NCBI RefSeq assembly: GCF_000003605.2
Contig: NW_003121744.1
Location: 1-41,995, forward strand
Reading direction: 5' to 3'
DNA from: Saccoglossus kowalevskii
Lineage: Eukaryota > Hemichordata > Enteropneusta > Harrimaniidae
Length of the DNA stretch: 41,995 nucleotides
A program made the position numbers and the translations under genes. Under the pieces are notes generated by a model, which searched no databases, had not been told where the DNA came from, and worked only from the letters and a program-made list of their open reading frames with translations. This document shows, piece by piece, positions 23,489 through 35,224 of the stretch. The number at the start of each line of letters is the position of its first letter. Position 1 is the first letter of the stretch.

Positions 23489-24336
23489 ATGGCATATCAT
23501 GCACAATGTTATCCGTACTTGTGTAACATGCCCATTCAGTACATGTGTATTTCAAACAGGCACAGTCTGTACCGATTATTCATACACTTGTAGTCGGTAA
23601 TGGCGTATCATGCACAATGTCATCTATATTTGTGTAACATGAACATTCAGTCCATGTGGTGTACTACAAACAGGCACAGTCTGTACTGATGATTCATACA
23701 GTTGTAGTCTGTAATGGCGTATCATGCACAAAGTTGTCCGTACTTGTGTAACATGACCATTCAGTACTTGTGTATTAAAAACAGGCACAGTCTGTACTGA
23801 TGATACATACAGTTGTAGTTTGTATTGGCGTATCATGCACAATTTTATCTGTACTTGTGTAACATGACCATTCAGTACATGTGTATTTCAAACAGGCACA
23901 GTCTGTACGGATGATTCATACAGTTGTAGTCTGTAATGGCGTATCATGCACAATGTTATCCGTACTTGTGTAAGATGACAATTCAGTACTTGTGTATTTC
24001 AAACAGGCACATTCTGTACTGGTGATTCGTACAGTTGCAGTCTGTAATGGCATATCATGCATAATGTTATCCGTACTTGTGTAACATGACCATTCAGTAT
24101 TTGTGTATTTCAAACAGGACAGTCTGTACTGATGATTCATACTGTTGTTGTCTATCATGGCATATCATGCACAATGTTATCCGTATTTGTGTAACATAAC
24201 CATTCAGTACTTGTATATTTCGAACAAGCACAGTCAGTACTGATGATTCATACAGTTGTAGTCTGTAATGGCGTATCATGCACAATGTTATCTGTACTTG
24301 TGTAACATGCCCATTCAGTACATGTGTATTTCAAAC
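23489..24336 (+). repeat. Diverse monomers, distant relative of the 1,322-bp unit
   Basis: More private substitutions than average: TACACTTGTAGTCGG near 23585, GTACTACAAAC near 23660, TGATACATAC near 23800, GTATTGGCG near 23822, AATTTTATC near 23850, GTAAGATGACAATTC near 23970. The part 23890-24290 has the GATTCGTACAGTTGCAG, TGCATAATG, CAGGACAGTC and ACTGTTGTTG order of the 12-mer unit, but with many differences. No gene or mobile element is seen. Confidence 0.75.
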
Positions 24337-25249
24337 AGGTACAGTCTGTACTGATGATTCATACAGTTGTAGTCTGTAATGGCGTGTCATGCACACAGTT
24401 GCCCGTACTTGTGTAACATGACCATTCAGTACTTGTGAATTAAAAACAGGCACAGTCTGTACTGATGATTCATACAGTTGTAGTTTGTAATGGCGTATCA
24501 TGCACAATGTTATCTGTACTTGTGTAACATGACCATTCAGTACTTGTGTATTTCAAACAGGCGCAACCTGTACTGATGATTCATACAGTTGTAGTCTGTA
24601 ATGGCGTATCATGCACAATGTTATTTGTACTTGTGTAACATGCCCATTCAGTACATGTGTATTTCAAATAGGCACAGTCTGTACTGATGATTCATACAGT
24701 TGTAGTCTGTAATGGCATATCATGCACAATGTTGTCCGTACTTGTGTAACATGACCATTCAGTACATGTGGTGTATTTCAAACAGGCATAGTCTGTACTG
24801 ATGATTCATACAGTTGTAGTCTGTAATGGCGTATCATGCACAATGTTGCACGTACTTGTGTAACATGACCATTCAGTACTTGAGTATTAAAAACAGGCAC
24901 AGTCTTTACTGATGATTCATACAGTTGTAGTCTGTAATGGCGCATCACGCACAATGTTATCTATACTTGTGTAACAAGAACATTCAGTACATGTGGTGTA
25001 TTTCAAACAGGCACAGTCTGTACTGATGATTCATGCAGTTGTAGTCTGTAATGGCGTATCATGCACAATGTTATCTGTACTTGTGTAACATGACCATTCA
25101 GTACTTGTGTATTTTAAACAGGCGCAGCCTGTACTGATGATTCATACAGTTGTAGTCTGTAATGGCGTATCATGCACAATGTTTTCTGTACTTGTGTAAC
25201 ATGACCATTCAGTACTTGTGTATTTCAAACAGGCGCAGCCTGTACTGAT
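24337..25249 (+). repeat. Block paired with 21555-22026, then linking monomers
   Basis: 24337-24808 repeats 21555-22026. The remainder holds GTTGCACG/GAGTATTAAAAAC, an ATCACGCAC 114-bp-type monomer (near 24948) and two GGCGCAGCCTG monomers (near 25123 and 25234), the second with GTTTTCTGTAC before it. The GTTTTCTG/GGCGCAGCC pair reappears just after the 799-bp block at 26068-26130, showing the larger duplicated context. Confidence 0.76.
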
Positions 25250-26048
25250 GATTCATACAGTTGTAGTCTGTAATGGCGTATCATGCACAATGTTGCACGT
25301 ACTTGTGTAACATGACCATTCAGTACTTGAGTATTAAAAACAGGCACAGTCTGTACTGATGATTCATACAGTTGTAGTCTGTAATGGCGTATCATGCACA
25401 ATGTTATTTGTACTTGTGTAACATGCCCATTCAGTACATGTGTATTTCAAATAGGCACAGTCTGTACTGATGATTCATACAGTTGTAGTCTGTAATGGCG
25501 TATCATGCACAATGTTGTCTGTACTTGGGTAACATGACCATTCATACTTGTGTATTTCAAACAGGCACAGTCTGTACTGATGATTCATACAGTTGTAGTC
25601 TGTAATGGCATATCATGCACAATGTTGTCCGTACTTGTGTAACATGACCATTCAGAACTTGTGTATTAAAAACAGGCATAGTCTGTACTGATGATTCATA
25701 CAGTTGTAGTCTGTAATGGCGTATCATGCACAATGTTATCCGTATTTTTGTAACATAACCATTCAGTACTTGTATATTTCGAACAGGCATAGTCAGTACT
25801 GATTATTCATACAGTTGTAGTGTGAAATGGCATATCATGCACAATGTTGCCCGTACTTGTGTAACATGACCATTCGGTACTTGTGTATTAAAAACAGGCA
25901 TAGTCTGTACTGATGATTCATACAGTTGTAGTCTGTAATGGCGTATCATGCACAATGGTATCCGTATTTTTGTAACATAACCATTCAGTACTTGTATATT
26001 TCGAACAGGCATAGTCAGTACTGATTATTCATACAGTTGTAGTCTGTA
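25250..26048 (+). repeat. 799-bp block, copy 2
   Basis: Repeats 22690-23488 at offset 2,560, including the rare GTGTGAAATGG, CATTCGGTAC and AATGGTATCCG variants. To its right GGCGTATC/GTTTTCTG replaces GGCATATC/GTTATCCG of copy 1, which fixes the right junction at about 26048-26075. Confidence 0.9.
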
Positions 26049-26432
26049 ATGGCGTATCATGCACAATGTTTTCTGTACTTGTGTAACATGACCATTCAGT
26101 ACTTGTGTATTTCAAACAGGCGCAGCCTGTACTGATGATTCATACAGTTGTAGTCTGTAATGGCGTATCATGCACAATGTTATTTGTACTTGTGTAACAT
26201 GCCCATTCAGTACATGTGTATTTCAAATAGGCACAGTCTGTACTGATGATTCATACAGTTGTAGTCTGTAATGGCATATCATGCACAATGTTGTCCGTAC
26301 TTGTGTAACAAGACCATTCAGTACATGTGGTGTATTTCAAACAGGCACAGTCTGTACTGATGATTCATACAGTTGTAGTCTGTAATGGCGTATCATGCAC
26401 AATGTTGTCTGTACTTGTGTAACATGAACATT
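26049..26432 (+). repeat. Linking monomers between 799-bp block and dimer expansion
   Basis: GTTTTCTG/GGCGCAGCCTG, TTATTTG/AAATAGG, GTTGTCCG/AACAAGACC/GTGGTG and GTTGTCTG monomers. The first two repeat about 25170-25270 and 25400-25460. No gene is visible. Confidence 0.75.
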
Positions 26433-27020
26433 CAGTACTTGAGTATTAAAAACAGGCACAGTCTGTACTGATGATTCATACAGTTGTAGTCTGTAATGGC
26501 GCATCACGCACAATGTTATCTATACTTGTGTAACAAGAACATTCAGTACATGTGGTGTATTTCAAACAGGCACAGTCTGTACTGATGATTCATACAGTTG
26601 TAGTCTGTAATGGCGTATCATGCACAATGTTGCACGTAATTGTGTAACATGACCATTCAGTACTTGAGTATTAAAAACAGGCACAGTCTGTACTGATGAT
26701 TCATACAGTTGTAGTCTGTAATGGCGCATCACGCACAATGTTATCTATACTTGTGTAACAAGAACATTCAGTACATGTGGTGTATTTCAAACAGGCACAG
26801 TCTGTACTGATGATTCATACAGTTGTAGTCTGTAATGGCGTATCATGCACAATGTTGCACGTAATTGTGTAACATGACCATTCAGTACTTGAGTATTAAA
26901 AACAGGCACAGTCTGTACTGATGATTCATACAGTTGTAGTCTGTAATGGCGCATCACGCACAATGTTATCTATACTTGTGTAACAAGAACATTCAGTACA
27001 TGTGGTGTATTTCAAACAGG
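26433..27020 (+). repeat. 225-bp dimer, about 2.5 tandem copies
   Basis: The GCGCATCACGC marker occurs at about 26500, 26725 and 26950, exactly 225 bp apart. Each unit pairs a 114-bp ATCACGC/AACAAGAAC/GTGGTG monomer with a 111-bp GTTGCACGTAATTG/GAGTATTAAAAAC monomer. The third copy switches to GGCATAGTCTGCACTG at about 27021. Copies look identical by eye. Confidence 0.9.
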
Positions 27021-27140
27021 CATAGTCTGCACTGATGATTCATACAGTTGTAGTCTATAATGGCGTATCATGCACAATGTTGTCTGTACTTGGGTAACAT
27101 GACCATTCAGTACTTGTGTATTTCAAACAGGCACAGTCTG

Positions 27141-27634
27141 TACTGATGATTCATACAGTTGTAGTCTGTAATGGCGTATCATGCACAATGTTGCACGTAC
27201 TTGTGTAACATGACCATTCAGTACTTGAGTATTAAAAACAGGCACAGTCTGTACTGATGATTCATACAGTTGTAGTCTGTAATGGCGTATCATGCACAAT
27301 GTTATTTGTACTTGTGTAACATGCCCATTCAGTACATGTGTATTTCAAATAGGCACAGTCTGTACTGATTATTCATACAGTTGTAGTCTGTAATGGCGTA
27401 TCATGCACAATGTTGTCTGTACTTGGGTAACATGACCATTCATACTTGTGTATTTCAAACAGGCACAGTCTGTACTGATGATTCATACAGTTGTAGTCTG
27501 TAATGGCATATCATGCACAATGTTGTCCGTACTTGTGTAACATGACCATTCAGAACTTGTGTATTAAAAACAGGCATAGTCTGTACTGATGATTCATACA
27601 GTTGTAGTCTGTAATGGCGTATCATGCACAATGT
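27141..27634 (+). repeat. 799-bp block, partial copy 3
   Basis: Follows 25243-25736 at offset 1,898: GTTGCACG, AAATAGG, GTTGTCTGTACTTGGG, ATTCATACTTG and CAGAACTTG. It differs by ACTGATTATTC near 27368, and ends where GTTGTCTG replaces GTTATCCG near 27635. Confidence 0.85.
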
Positions 27635-28549
27635 TGTCTGTACTTGTGTAACGTGAACATTCAGTGCTTGTGTATTTCAAACAGGCACAGTCTGTACTAA
27701 TGATTCATACAGTTGTAATCTGTAATGGCATATCATGCACAATGTTGTCCGTACTTGTGTAACATGACCATTCAGTACTTGTGTATTAAAAACAGGCACA
27801 GTCTGTACTGATGATTCATACAGTTGTAGTCTGCAATGGTGTATCATGCACAATGTTGTCTGTACTTGTGTAACATGAACATTCAGTGCTTGTGTATTTC
27901 AAACAGGCACAGTCTGTACTGATGATTCATGCAGTTGTAGTGTGTAATGGCATATCATGCACAATGTTATCCGTACTTGTGTAACATGACCATTCAGTAC
28001 TTGTGTATTAAAAACAGGCACAGTCTGTACTGATGATTCATACAGTTGTAGTCTGTAATGGTGTATCATGCACAATGTTGCCCGAAGTTTGTGTAACATG
28101 ACCATTCAGTACTTGTGTATTAAAAACAGGCACAGTCTGTACTGATGATTCATACAGTTGTAGTCTGTAATGGCGTATCATGCACAATGTTATCTGTAAT
28201 TGTGTAACATGACCATTCAGTACATGTGTATTTCAAACAGGCACAGCCTGTACTGATGATTCATACAGTTGTAGTCTGTAATGGCGTATCATGCACAATG
28301 TTGTCCGTATTTGTGTAACATGACCATTCAGTACTTGTGTATTTCAAACAGGCACAATCTGTATTGATGATTCATACAGTTGTAGTCTGTAATGGCGTAT
28401 CATGCACAAAGTTGTCCGTACTTGTGTAACATGACCATTCAGTACTTGTGTATTAAAAACAGGCACAGTCTGTAGTGATGATTCATACAGTTGTAGTCTG
28501 TAATGGCGTATCATGCACAATGTTATCTGTACTTGTGTAACATGAACAT
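27635..28549 (+). repeat. Module I-like monomers
   Basis: GTAACGTGAAC, CAGTGCTTG, ACTAATG, GTAATCTG, a second CAGTGCTTG, GTGTGTAATGGC and GTTGCCCGAAG(T)TTG follow an order similar to 1580-1960 and 4790-4990. A 1-bp gain (GCCCGAAGTTTGTG, near 28084) is private. No genes. Confidence 0.75.
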
Positions 28550-29085
28550 TCAGTATTTGTGTATTTCAAACAGGACAGTCTGTACTGATGATTCATACAG
28601 TTGTAGTCTGTAATGGCGTATCATGCACAATGTTGTCCGTAATTGTGTAACATGCCCATTCAGTACATGTGTATTAAAAACAGGCACAGTCTGTACAGAT
28701 GATTCATACAGTTGTAGTCTGTAACGGCGTATCATGCACAATGTTATTTGTACTTGTGTAACATGACCATTCAGTACTTGTGTATTTCAAACAGGACAGT
28801 CTGTACTGATGATTCATACAGTTGTAGTCTGTAATGGCGTATCATGCACAATGTTGTCCGTAATTGTGTAACATGCCCATTCAGTACATGTGTATTAAAA
28901 ACAGGCACAGTCTGTACAGATGATTCATACAGTTGTAGTCTGTAACGGCGTATCATGCACAATGTTATTTGTACTTGTGTAACATGACCATTCAGTACTT
29001 GTGTATTTCAAACAGGACAGTCTGTACTGATGATTCATACAGTTGTAGTCTGTAATGGCGTATCATGCACAATGTTGTCCGTAAT
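28550..29085 (+). repeat. 221-bp dimer, about 2.4 tandem copies
   Basis: CAGGACAGTC (1-bp loss) lies at 28571, 28792 and 29013, 221 bp apart. The dimer pairs this 110-bp monomer with a 111-bp GTAATTGTG/ATGCCC/GTACAGATG/GTAACGGCG monomer. GTAACGGCG appears to be private to this cluster. The third copy ends where AACAAGACC replaces AACATGCCC near 29092. Confidence 0.9.
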
Positions 29086-30529
29086 TGTGTAACAAGACCA
29101 TTCAGTACATGTGTATTTCAAACAGGCACAGTCTGTACTGATGATTCATACAGTTGTAGTCTGTAATGGCATATCATGCACAATGTTGTCCGTACTTGTG
29201 TAACATGACCATTCAGAACTTGTGTATTAAAAACAGGCATAGTCTTTACTGATGATTCATACAGTTGTAGTCTGTAATGGCGTAACATGCACAATGTTTT
29301 CCGTACTTGTGTAACATGAACATTCAGAACTTGTGTATTAAAAACAGACATAGTCTGTACTGATGATTCATACAGTTGTAGTCTGTAATGGCGTATCATG
29401 CACAATGTTGTCCGTATTTGTGTAACATGCCCATTCAGTACATGTGTATTTCAAACAGGCACAGTCTGTACTAATGATTCATACAGTTGTAGTCTGTAAT
29501 GGCATATCATGCACAATGTTGTCTGTACTTGTGTAACATGAACATTCAGTGCTTGTGTATTTCAAACAGGCACAGTCTGTACTGATGATTCATGCAGTTG
29601 TAGTGTGTAATGGCATACCATGCACAATGTTATCCGTACTTGTGTAACATGACCATTATGTACTTGTGTATTTCAAACAGGCGCAGTCTGAACCGATTAT
29701 TCATACACTTGTAGTCTGTAATGGCGTATCATGCACAATGTCATCTATATTTGTGTAACAAGAACATTCAGTACATGTATATTTCGAACAGAACACTCTG
29801 TACTGATTATTCATACAGTTGTAGTCTGTAATGGCGTATCATGCACAAAGTTGTCCGTACTTGTGTAACATGACCATTCAGTACTTGTGTATTAAAAACA
29901 GGCACAGTCTGTACTGATGATTCATACAGTTGTAGTCTGTAATGGCATATCATGCACAATGTTATCTGTACTTGTGTAACAAGACCATTCAGTACATGTA
30001 TATTTCGAACAGAACACTCTGTACTGATTATTCATACAGTTGTAGTCTGTAATGGCGCATCATGCACAATGTTATCTATACTTGTGTAACAAGAACATTC
30101 AGTACATGTGGGGTATTTCAAACAGGCACAGTCTGTACTGATGATTCATACAGTTGTAGTCTGTAATGGTGTATCACGCACACGTTGCCCGTACTTGTGT
30201 AACATGACCATTCAGTACTTGTGTATTAAAAACAGGCACAGTCTGTACTGGTGATTCGCACAGTTGCAGTCTGTAATGGCGTATCATGCATAATGTTATC
30301 CGTACTTGTGTAACATGACCATTCAGTATTTGTGTATTTCAAACAGGACAGTCTGTACTGATAATTCATACTGTTGTTGTCTGTCATGGCATATCGTGCA
30401 CAATGTTATCTGTACTTGTGTAACATGCCCATTCAGTACTTGTGTATTTCAAATAGGCACAGTCTGTACTGATTATTCATACAGTTGTAGTCTGTAATGG
30501 CGTATCATGCACAATGTTATTTGTACTTG
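29086..30529 (+). repeat. Mixed monomers, several rare variants
   Basis: Includes CAGAACTTG twice, GTAACATGCAC near 29283, CATTATGTAC near 29654, two GTATATTTCGAACAGAACACTCTG monomer ends (near 29778 and 29998), a GCGCATCATG 114-bp monomer with GTGGGGTATTTC near 30108, GATTCGCACAGTTGCAG near 30250 and CAGGACAGTCTG/ACTGTTGTTG near 30345. The two AACACTCTG monomers are about 222 bp apart, hinting at a small dimer duplication. Confidence 0.75.
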
Positions 30530-31080
30530 TGTAACAAGACCATTCAGTACATGTGTATTTCAAACAGGCACAATCTGTACTGATGATTCATACAGTTGTA
30601 GTCTGTAATGGCGTACCATGCACAATGTTGCACGTACTTGTGTAACATGACCATTCAGTACTTGAGTATTACAAACAGGCCCAGTCTGTACTGATGATTC
30701 ATACAGTTGTAGTCTGTAATGGCGTACCATGCACAATGTTGCACGTACTTGTGTAACATGACCAATCAGTACTTGTGTATTTCAAACAGGCACAGTCTGT
30801 ACTGATGATTCATACAGTTGTAATCTGTAATGGCGTACCATGCACAATGTTGCACGTACTTGTGTAACATGACCAATCAGTACTTGAGTATTTCGAACAG
30901 GCACAGTCTGTACTGATGATTCATACAGTTGTAGTCTGTAATGGCATATCATGCACAATGTTGTCCGTACTTGTGTAACATGACTATTCAGTACATGTGG
31001 TGTATTTCAAACAGGCATAGTCTGTACTGATGATTCATATAGTTGTAGTCTGTAATGGCGTATCATGCACAATGTTGCAC
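30530..31080 (+). repeat. TACCATG block, copy paired with 31531-32080
   Basis: Five monomers (AACAAGACC/CACAATCTG, TACCATG x3, GACTATTCAG/GTGGTG, TCATATAG) recur at offset 1,001, which is 9 x 111 plus one 114-bp and one 110-bp monomer. They also match 8700-9240 and 14720-15260. The copies diverge after GCACAATGTTG near 31078 (GCACG versus GTCCG). Confidence 0.85.
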
Positions 31081-31302
31081 GTACTTGTGTAACATGACCA
31101 TTCAGTACTTGAGTATTAAAAACAGGCACAGTCTGTACTGATGATTCATAAGTTGTAGTCTGTAATGGCGTATCATGCACAATGTTATTTGTACTTGTGT
31201 AACATGACCATTCAGTACTTGTGTATTAAAAACCGGCATAGTCTGTACTAATTATTCATACAGTTGTAGTCTGCAATGGCGTATCATGCACAATGTTATC
31301 TG

Positions 31303-32078
31303 TACTTGTGTAACATGACCATTCAGTACTTGTGTATTAAAAACAGGCACAATCTGTACTGATGATTTATACAGTTGTAGCCTGTAATGGCATATCATGC
31401 ACAATGTTATGTGTACTTGTGTAACAAGACCATTCAGTACATGTGTATTTCAAACATGCACAGTCTGTACTGATGATTCATACAGTTGTAGTCTGTAATG
31501 GCGTATCATGCACAATGTTATCTGTACTTGTGTAACAAGACCATTCAGTACATGTGTATTTCAAACAGGCACAATCTGTACTGATGATTCATACAGTTGT
31601 AGTCTGTAATGGCGTACCATGCACAATGTTGCACGTACTTGTGTAACATGACCATTCAGTACTTGAGTATTACAAACAGGCCCAGTCTGTACTGATGATT
31701 CATACAGTTGTAGTCTGTAATGGCGTACCATGCACAATGTTGCACGTACTTGTGTAACATGACCAATCAGTACTTGTGTATTTCAAACAGGCACAGTCTG
31801 TACTGATGATTCATACAGTTGTAATCTGTAATGGCGTACCATGCACAATGTTGCACGTACTTGTGTAACATGACCAATCAGTACTTGAGTATTTCGAACA
31901 GGCACAGTCTGTACTGATGATTCATACAGTTGTAGTCTGTAATGGCATATCATGCACAATGTTGTCCGTACTTGTGTAACATGACTATTCAGTACATGTG
32001 GTGTATTTCAAACAGGCATAGTCTGTACTGATGATTCATATAGTTGTAGTCTGTAATGGCGTATCATGCACAATGTTG
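31303..32078 (+). repeat. Distant copy of 8473-9248 (offset 22,830)
   Basis: Matches by order and by the private CAAACATGCACAG variant (8621 and 31451). This ties the block to module II, copy 1, and not to copy 2, which has the usual CAAACAGGCACAG. A few differences exist, such as CACGCCCAG at 8849 versus CAGGCCCAG here. The right end runs into a block that matches an earlier part of the same module. Confidence 0.83.
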
Positions 32079-32580
32079 TCCGTACTTATGTAACATGAAC
32101 ATTCAGTGCTTGTGTATTTCAAACAGGCACAGTCTGTACTGATGATTCATGCAGTTGTAGTGTGTAAGTGCATATCATGCACAATGTTATCCGTACTTGT
32201 GTAACATGACCATTCTGTACTTGTGTATTTCAAACAGGCACAGTCTGTACTGATGATTCGTACTGTTGCAGTCTGTCATGGCATATCATGCACAATATTA
32301 TTCGTACTTGTGTAACATAACCATTCAGTACATGTGTATTTCAAACAGGCACAGTCTGTACCGATTATTCATACAGTTGTAGTCTGTAATGTAGTATCAT
32401 GCACAATGTTATCTATACTTGTGTAACATGAACATTCAGTACATGTGGTGTATTTCAAACAGGCACAGTCTGTGCTGATCATTCATGCAGTTGTAGTCTG
32501 TAATGGCGTATCATGCACAATGTTATAAGTACTTGTGTAACATGGCCATTCAGTACATGTGTATTTCAAACAGTCATAGT
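31985..32580 (+). repeat. Copy of about 7370-7965 joined to the preceding block
   Basis: From GACTATTCAG/TCATATAG onward the order is GTCCGTACTTATG, GTGTAAGTGC, TATTATTCG, AATGTAGTATC (32388), GTGCTGATCATTC and ATAAG, as at 7370-7965 (offset 24,615). Both possible donors share the TCATATAG monomer, so the join lies within about 31981-32078. Private changes: GTAACATGGCC near 32540 and CAGTCATAG near 32570. Confidence 0.83.
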
Positions 32581-33665
32581 CTGTACTGATGATTCACACA
32601 GTTGTAGTATGTAATGCCGTATCATGCACAATGTTATCCGTACTTGTGTAACATAACCATTCAGTACTTGCATATTTCGAACAGGCAGAGTCTGTACTGG
32701 TGATTCGTACTGTTGCAGTCTTTCATGGCATATCATGCACAATGTTATCCGTACTTGTGTAACATAACCATTCAGTACATGTGTATTTCAAACAGGCACA
32801 GTCTGTACTGATGATTCATACAGTTGTAGTCTGTAATGGCGTATCATGCACAATGTTATCTGTACTTGTGTAACATGCCCATTCAGTACATGTGTATTTC
32901 AAATAGGCACAGTCTGTACTGATTATTCATACAGTTGTAGTCTGTAATGGCGTATCATGCACAATGTTATCTGTACTTGTGTAACATGACCATTCTGTAC
33001 TTGTGTATTTCAAACAGGCACAGTCTGTACTGATGATTTGTACTGTTGCAGTTTGTCATGGCATATCATGCACAATGTTATCCGTACTTGTGTAAGATAA
33101 CCATTCAGTACATGTGTATTTCAAACAGGCACATTAGTACCGATTATTCATACAGTTGTAGTCTGTAATGGCGTATCATGCACAATGTTATCTATACTTG
33201 TGTAACATGAACATTCAGTACATGTGGTGTATTTCAAACAGGCACAGTCTGTACTGATGATTCATACAGTTGTAGTCTGTAATGGCGTATCATGCATAAC
33301 GTTACCCGTACTTCAGTAACATAACCATTCAGTACTTGTGTATTAAAAACAGGCACAATCTGTACTGATGATTTATAAAGTTGTCGTCTGTAATGGCATA
33401 TCATGCACAATGTTATCTGTACTTGTGTAACAAGACCATTCAGTACATGTGTATTTCAAACAGGCACAGTCTGTACCGATTATTCATACAGTTGTAGTCT
33501 GTAATGGCGTATCATGCACAATGTTATCTATACTTGTGTAACATGAACATTCAGTACATGTGATGTATTTCAAACAGGCACAGTCTGTACTGATGATTCA
33601 TACAGTTGTAGTCTGTAATGGCGTATCATGCACAATGTTGCCCGTACTTGTGTAACATGACCATT
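32581..33665 (+). repeat. Mixed monomers before cassette C
   Basis: TATGTAATGCCG, GCATATTTCGAACAGG, GATTCGTACTGTTGCAG, AAATAGG and GATTTGTACTG monomers. Private losses include GGCACATTAGTACCG near 33130, and private substitutions include GTAAGATAACC near 33094. GTTACCCGTACTTCAGTAACATAACC near 33300 resembles the CTTCAGTAAC monomers at 38216 and 40000 in the 16-mer unit. No gene. Confidence 0.75.
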
Positions 33666-34100
33666 CAGTAATTGTGTATTAAAAACAGGCTCAGTCTGTA
33701 CTGATGATTCATACAGTTGTAGTCTGTAATGGCGTATTATGCACAATGTCATCTGTAATTGTGTAACATGACCATTCAGTGCTTGTGTATTTCAAACAGG
33801 CATAGTCTTTACTGATGATTCATACAGTTGCAGTCCGTAATGGCATATCATGCACAATGTTATCTGTACTTGTGTAACAAAACCATTCAGTACATGTGTA
33901 TTTCAAACAGGCACAGTCTGTACTGATGATTCATACAGTTGTAGTCTGTAATGGCGTATCATGCACAATGTCATCTGTACTTGTGTAACATGACCTTTCA
34001 GTACACGTGTATTTCAAACAGGCATAGTCTGTACTGATGATTCATACAGTTGTAGTCTGTAATGGCGTATCTTGCACAATGTTATTTGTACTTGTGTAAC
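33666..34100 (+). repeat. Cassette C, truncated copy (about 4 monomers)
   Basis: Shares CAGTAATTG/GGCTCAG, GTATTATG/GTCATCTGTAATTG, CATAGTCTTT, CAGTCCG, AACAAAACC, CTTTCAGTACACG and ATCTTGCAC with 35225-35650 (offset 1,559: 14 x 111 plus 3 for one 114-bp form plus 2 for GTACACTTG). It departs from the full cassette at AACATGCCC near 34101. Confidence 0.85.
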
Positions 34101-34420
34101 ATGCCCATTCAGTACATGTGTATTTCAAATAGGCACAGTCTATACTGATGATTCATACAGTTGCAGTCTGTCATGGCATATCATGCACAATGTTATCCGT
34201 ACTTGTGTAACATAACCATTCAGTACATGTGTATTTCAAACAGGCACAGTCTGTACTGATGATTCATACAGTTGTAGTCTGTAATGGCGTATCATGCACA
34301 ATGTTATCTGTACTTGTGTAACATGCCCATTCAGTACTTGTGTATTTCAAATAGGCACAGTCTGTACTGATTATTCATACAGTTGTAGTCTGTAATGGCG
34401 TATCATGCACAATGTTATTT

Positions 34421-35020
34421 GTACTTGTGTAACATGCCCATTCAGTACATGTGTATTTCAAATAGGCACAGTCTGTACTGATGATTCATACAGTTGTAGT
34501 CTGTAATGGCATATCATGTACAATGTTGTCCGTACTTGTGTAACATAACCATTCAGTACATGTGTATTTCAAACAGGCACAGTCTGTACCGATTATTCAT
34601 ACAGTTGTAGTCTGTAATGGCGTATCATGCACAATGTTATCTATACTTGTGTAACATGAACATTCAGTACATGTGATGTATTTCAAACAGGCACAGTCTG
34701 TACTGATGATTCATACAGTTGTAGTCTGTAATGGCGTATCATGCACAATGTTATTTGTACTAGTGTAACATGCCCATTCAGTACATGTGTATTTCAAACA
34801 GGCTCAGTCTGTACCGATTATTCATACAGTTGTAGTCTGTAATGGCATATCATGCACAATGTTATCTGTACACTTGTGTAACAAGACCATTCAGTACATG
34901 TGTATTTCAAACAGGCACAGTCTGTACTGATGATTCATACAGTTGTTCTCTGTAATGGCGTATCATGCACAATGTTTTAAGTACTTGTGTAACATGACCA
35001 TTCAGTACATGTGTATTTCC
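34421..35020 (+). repeat. Block paired with 36319-36915 (offset 1,898)
   Basis: Tags: AAATAGG, ATCATGTACAATG (34511 and 36409), GTGATGTATTTC, GTACTAGTGTAAC, GGCTCAGT, the 2-bp gain GTACACTTGTG (34869 and 36767) and GTTCTCTG. These rare variants in one order leave little doubt about common descent. The second copy has three extra 1-bp losses near its right end. Confidence 0.87.
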
Positions 35021-35224
35021 AACAGGCATAGTCTGTACTGATGATTCATACAGTTGTAGTATGTAATGGCGTATCATGCACAATGTCATCTGTACTTGTG
35101 TAAAATGACCATTCAGTACATGTGTATTTCGAACAGGCACAGTCTGTACTGACGATTCATACAGTTGTAGTCTGTAATGGCGTATCAAGCACAATGTTAA
35201 CTGTACTTGTGTAACATGACCATT

